Assembly (NCBI GenBank): GCA_964579325.1
Contig: CAZOHN010000212.1
Span: 1-6,137, forward strand
DNA: 6,137 bases
Direction of reading: 5' to 3'
DNA from: CAZOHN01 sp964579325
GTDB taxonomy: Bacteria; Pseudomonadota; Alphaproteobacteria; Rhodobacterales; Rhodobacteraceae
This document shows, piece after piece, positions 5,572-6,137 of this stretch. Below the pieces are notes generated by a model. It had not been told where the DNA came from, ran no database searches, and saw nothing but the letters and a program-made list of their open reading frames with translations. The position numbers and the translations under genes are program-made. How positions within the stretch are numbered: the stretch's first letter is position 1; each line of letters opens with the position of its first letter.

Positions 5572-6137
5572 TCAGGCAGTCGGCTCGGGCTCGGGCAGGT
5601 CGTCCTTGCCCTTGCGGCGCGGCCGCGTCGTCTTGGGGATCGCCGCGACCGAGGCCGGCGCGTTGCCCTTCGGCCCGGCCTGGTGGTCGTTGTCGTCGTC
5701 GCGTCCCAGCGGCTCGCCGTTGATCACGCGCATGATCTCCGGCCCGGTCAGCGTTTCGTACTCGAGCAGACCCTGGGCGAGGCGGTGGAGATCTTCCATC
5801 TTCTCGGTGAGGATACGCCTTGCGGTGTCGAAACCCTCGTCGATGATCGCCCTGACTTCGTCGTCGATCGCTTTCTGGGTCGTGCCCGAGTGGGTGGTGC
5901 CGCCGTTGTAGGCCCCCAGGTAGCTCTCGCGCTCGTTGGCATAGTCGACGTTGCCGAGCTTTTCGGAGAAGCCGAACTGCGTCACCATCGCGCGCGCGAT
6001 CCGCGTGACCTGCTGGATGTCCGACGTCGCGCCCGAGGTCACGTTCTCCTTCCCGAAGATCAGCTCCTCCGCCACCTTGCCGCCCATCGCCATGGCGATC
6101 TTCGACTTGTACTTGGTGTAGGTGACCGACAGCTGGT
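5572..6137 (-). CDS. ftsH: ATP-dependent zinc metalloprotease FtsH, C-terminal part (5' end outside window)
   Basis: The frame runs to the window edge and gives the last 187 or so residues of FtsH, the membrane-anchored AAA+ protease that degrades misassembled membrane proteins and short-lived regulators. The transmembrane, ATPase and HEXXH parts lie outside the window. What is seen is the M41 peptidase domain: QLSVTYTKYKSKIAMAMGGK at the edge, then GGKVAEELIFG, then TSGATSDIQQVTRIARAMV, in which the aspartate of SDI corresponds to the third zinc ligand. FGFSEKLGNVDY and a helical C-terminal region (about 5710-5870) follow. The last 45 or so residues form a polar, charged tail (DDDNDHQAGPKGNAP, then RPRRKGKDD) typical of the variable FtsH C-terminus. 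The stop codon lies 13 nt before tam. Confidence 0.96.
   Translation of the reverse strand, partial: QLSVTYTKYKSKIAMAMGGKVAEELIFGKENVTSGATSDIQQVTRIARAMVTQFGFSEKLGNVDYANERESYLGAYNGGTTHSGTTQKAIDDEVRAIIDEGFDTARRILTEKMEDLHRLAQGLLEYETLTGPEIMRVINGEPLGRDDDNDHQAGPKGNAPASVAAIPKTTRPRRKGKDDLPEPEPTA

Noticed and set aside
3804..5723. A 639-codon open frame on the + strand
   Set aside because: It lies antisense to four well-recognised minus-strand genes (chorismate mutase, MOSC, tam, ftsH). Its product is rich in R, P, A and S with no recognisable domain, as expected for a shadow frame in GC-rich DNA.

Overview
The window is GC-rich and densely packed with genes. It looks like chromosomal DNA from an alphaproteobacterium, most likely a member of the Rhodobacteraceae (Rhodobacterales). 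This rests on the protein types (GlxD/GlnT pair, Rhodobacter-like FtsH tail, standalone AroQ chorismate mutase), the gene order, and an intergenic hairpin with a tail that I recall from many Rhodobacterales genomes. No database search was possible, so the taxonomy is inference.

Left part (1-2062, + strand): the 3' end of an FMN-binding glutamate synthase-like gene (GlxD/MgsC type), followed 33 bp later by a complete type III glutamine synthetase-family gene (glnT, possibly gmaS). Together they look like the end of a glx/mgs operon. Such operons either assimilate ammonia by an alternative route or convert methylamine through gamma-glutamylmethylamide and N-methylglutamate. A GC-rich hairpin and a short tandem duplication follow.

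Middle (2068-3444): a group II truncated hemoglobin (- strand) and a ten-helix EamA/DMT transporter (+ strand) diverge from a short AT-richer intergenic region that carries an inverted repeat.

Right part (3508-6137, all - strand): reading in the direction of transcription, the C-terminal part of ftsH (membrane AAA+ protease, cut by the window edge), then trans-aconitate 2-methyltransferase (tam) 13 bp behind it, a hairpin with a Rhodobacterales-type tail, a MOSC-domain protein, and a monofunctional chorismate mutase. ftsH and tam are probably co-transcribed. MOSC and chorismate mutase are separated by larger gaps and may have their own promoters.

The genes are mostly housekeeping and central nitrogen metabolism. 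I see no mobile element, CRISPR array, RNA gene, defence locus or clearly new system. The points most worth a second look are the loss of all iron-sulfur cysteines in the glutamate synthase-like protein, the ammonia-versus-methylamine question for glnT, and the conserved-looking intergenic element.
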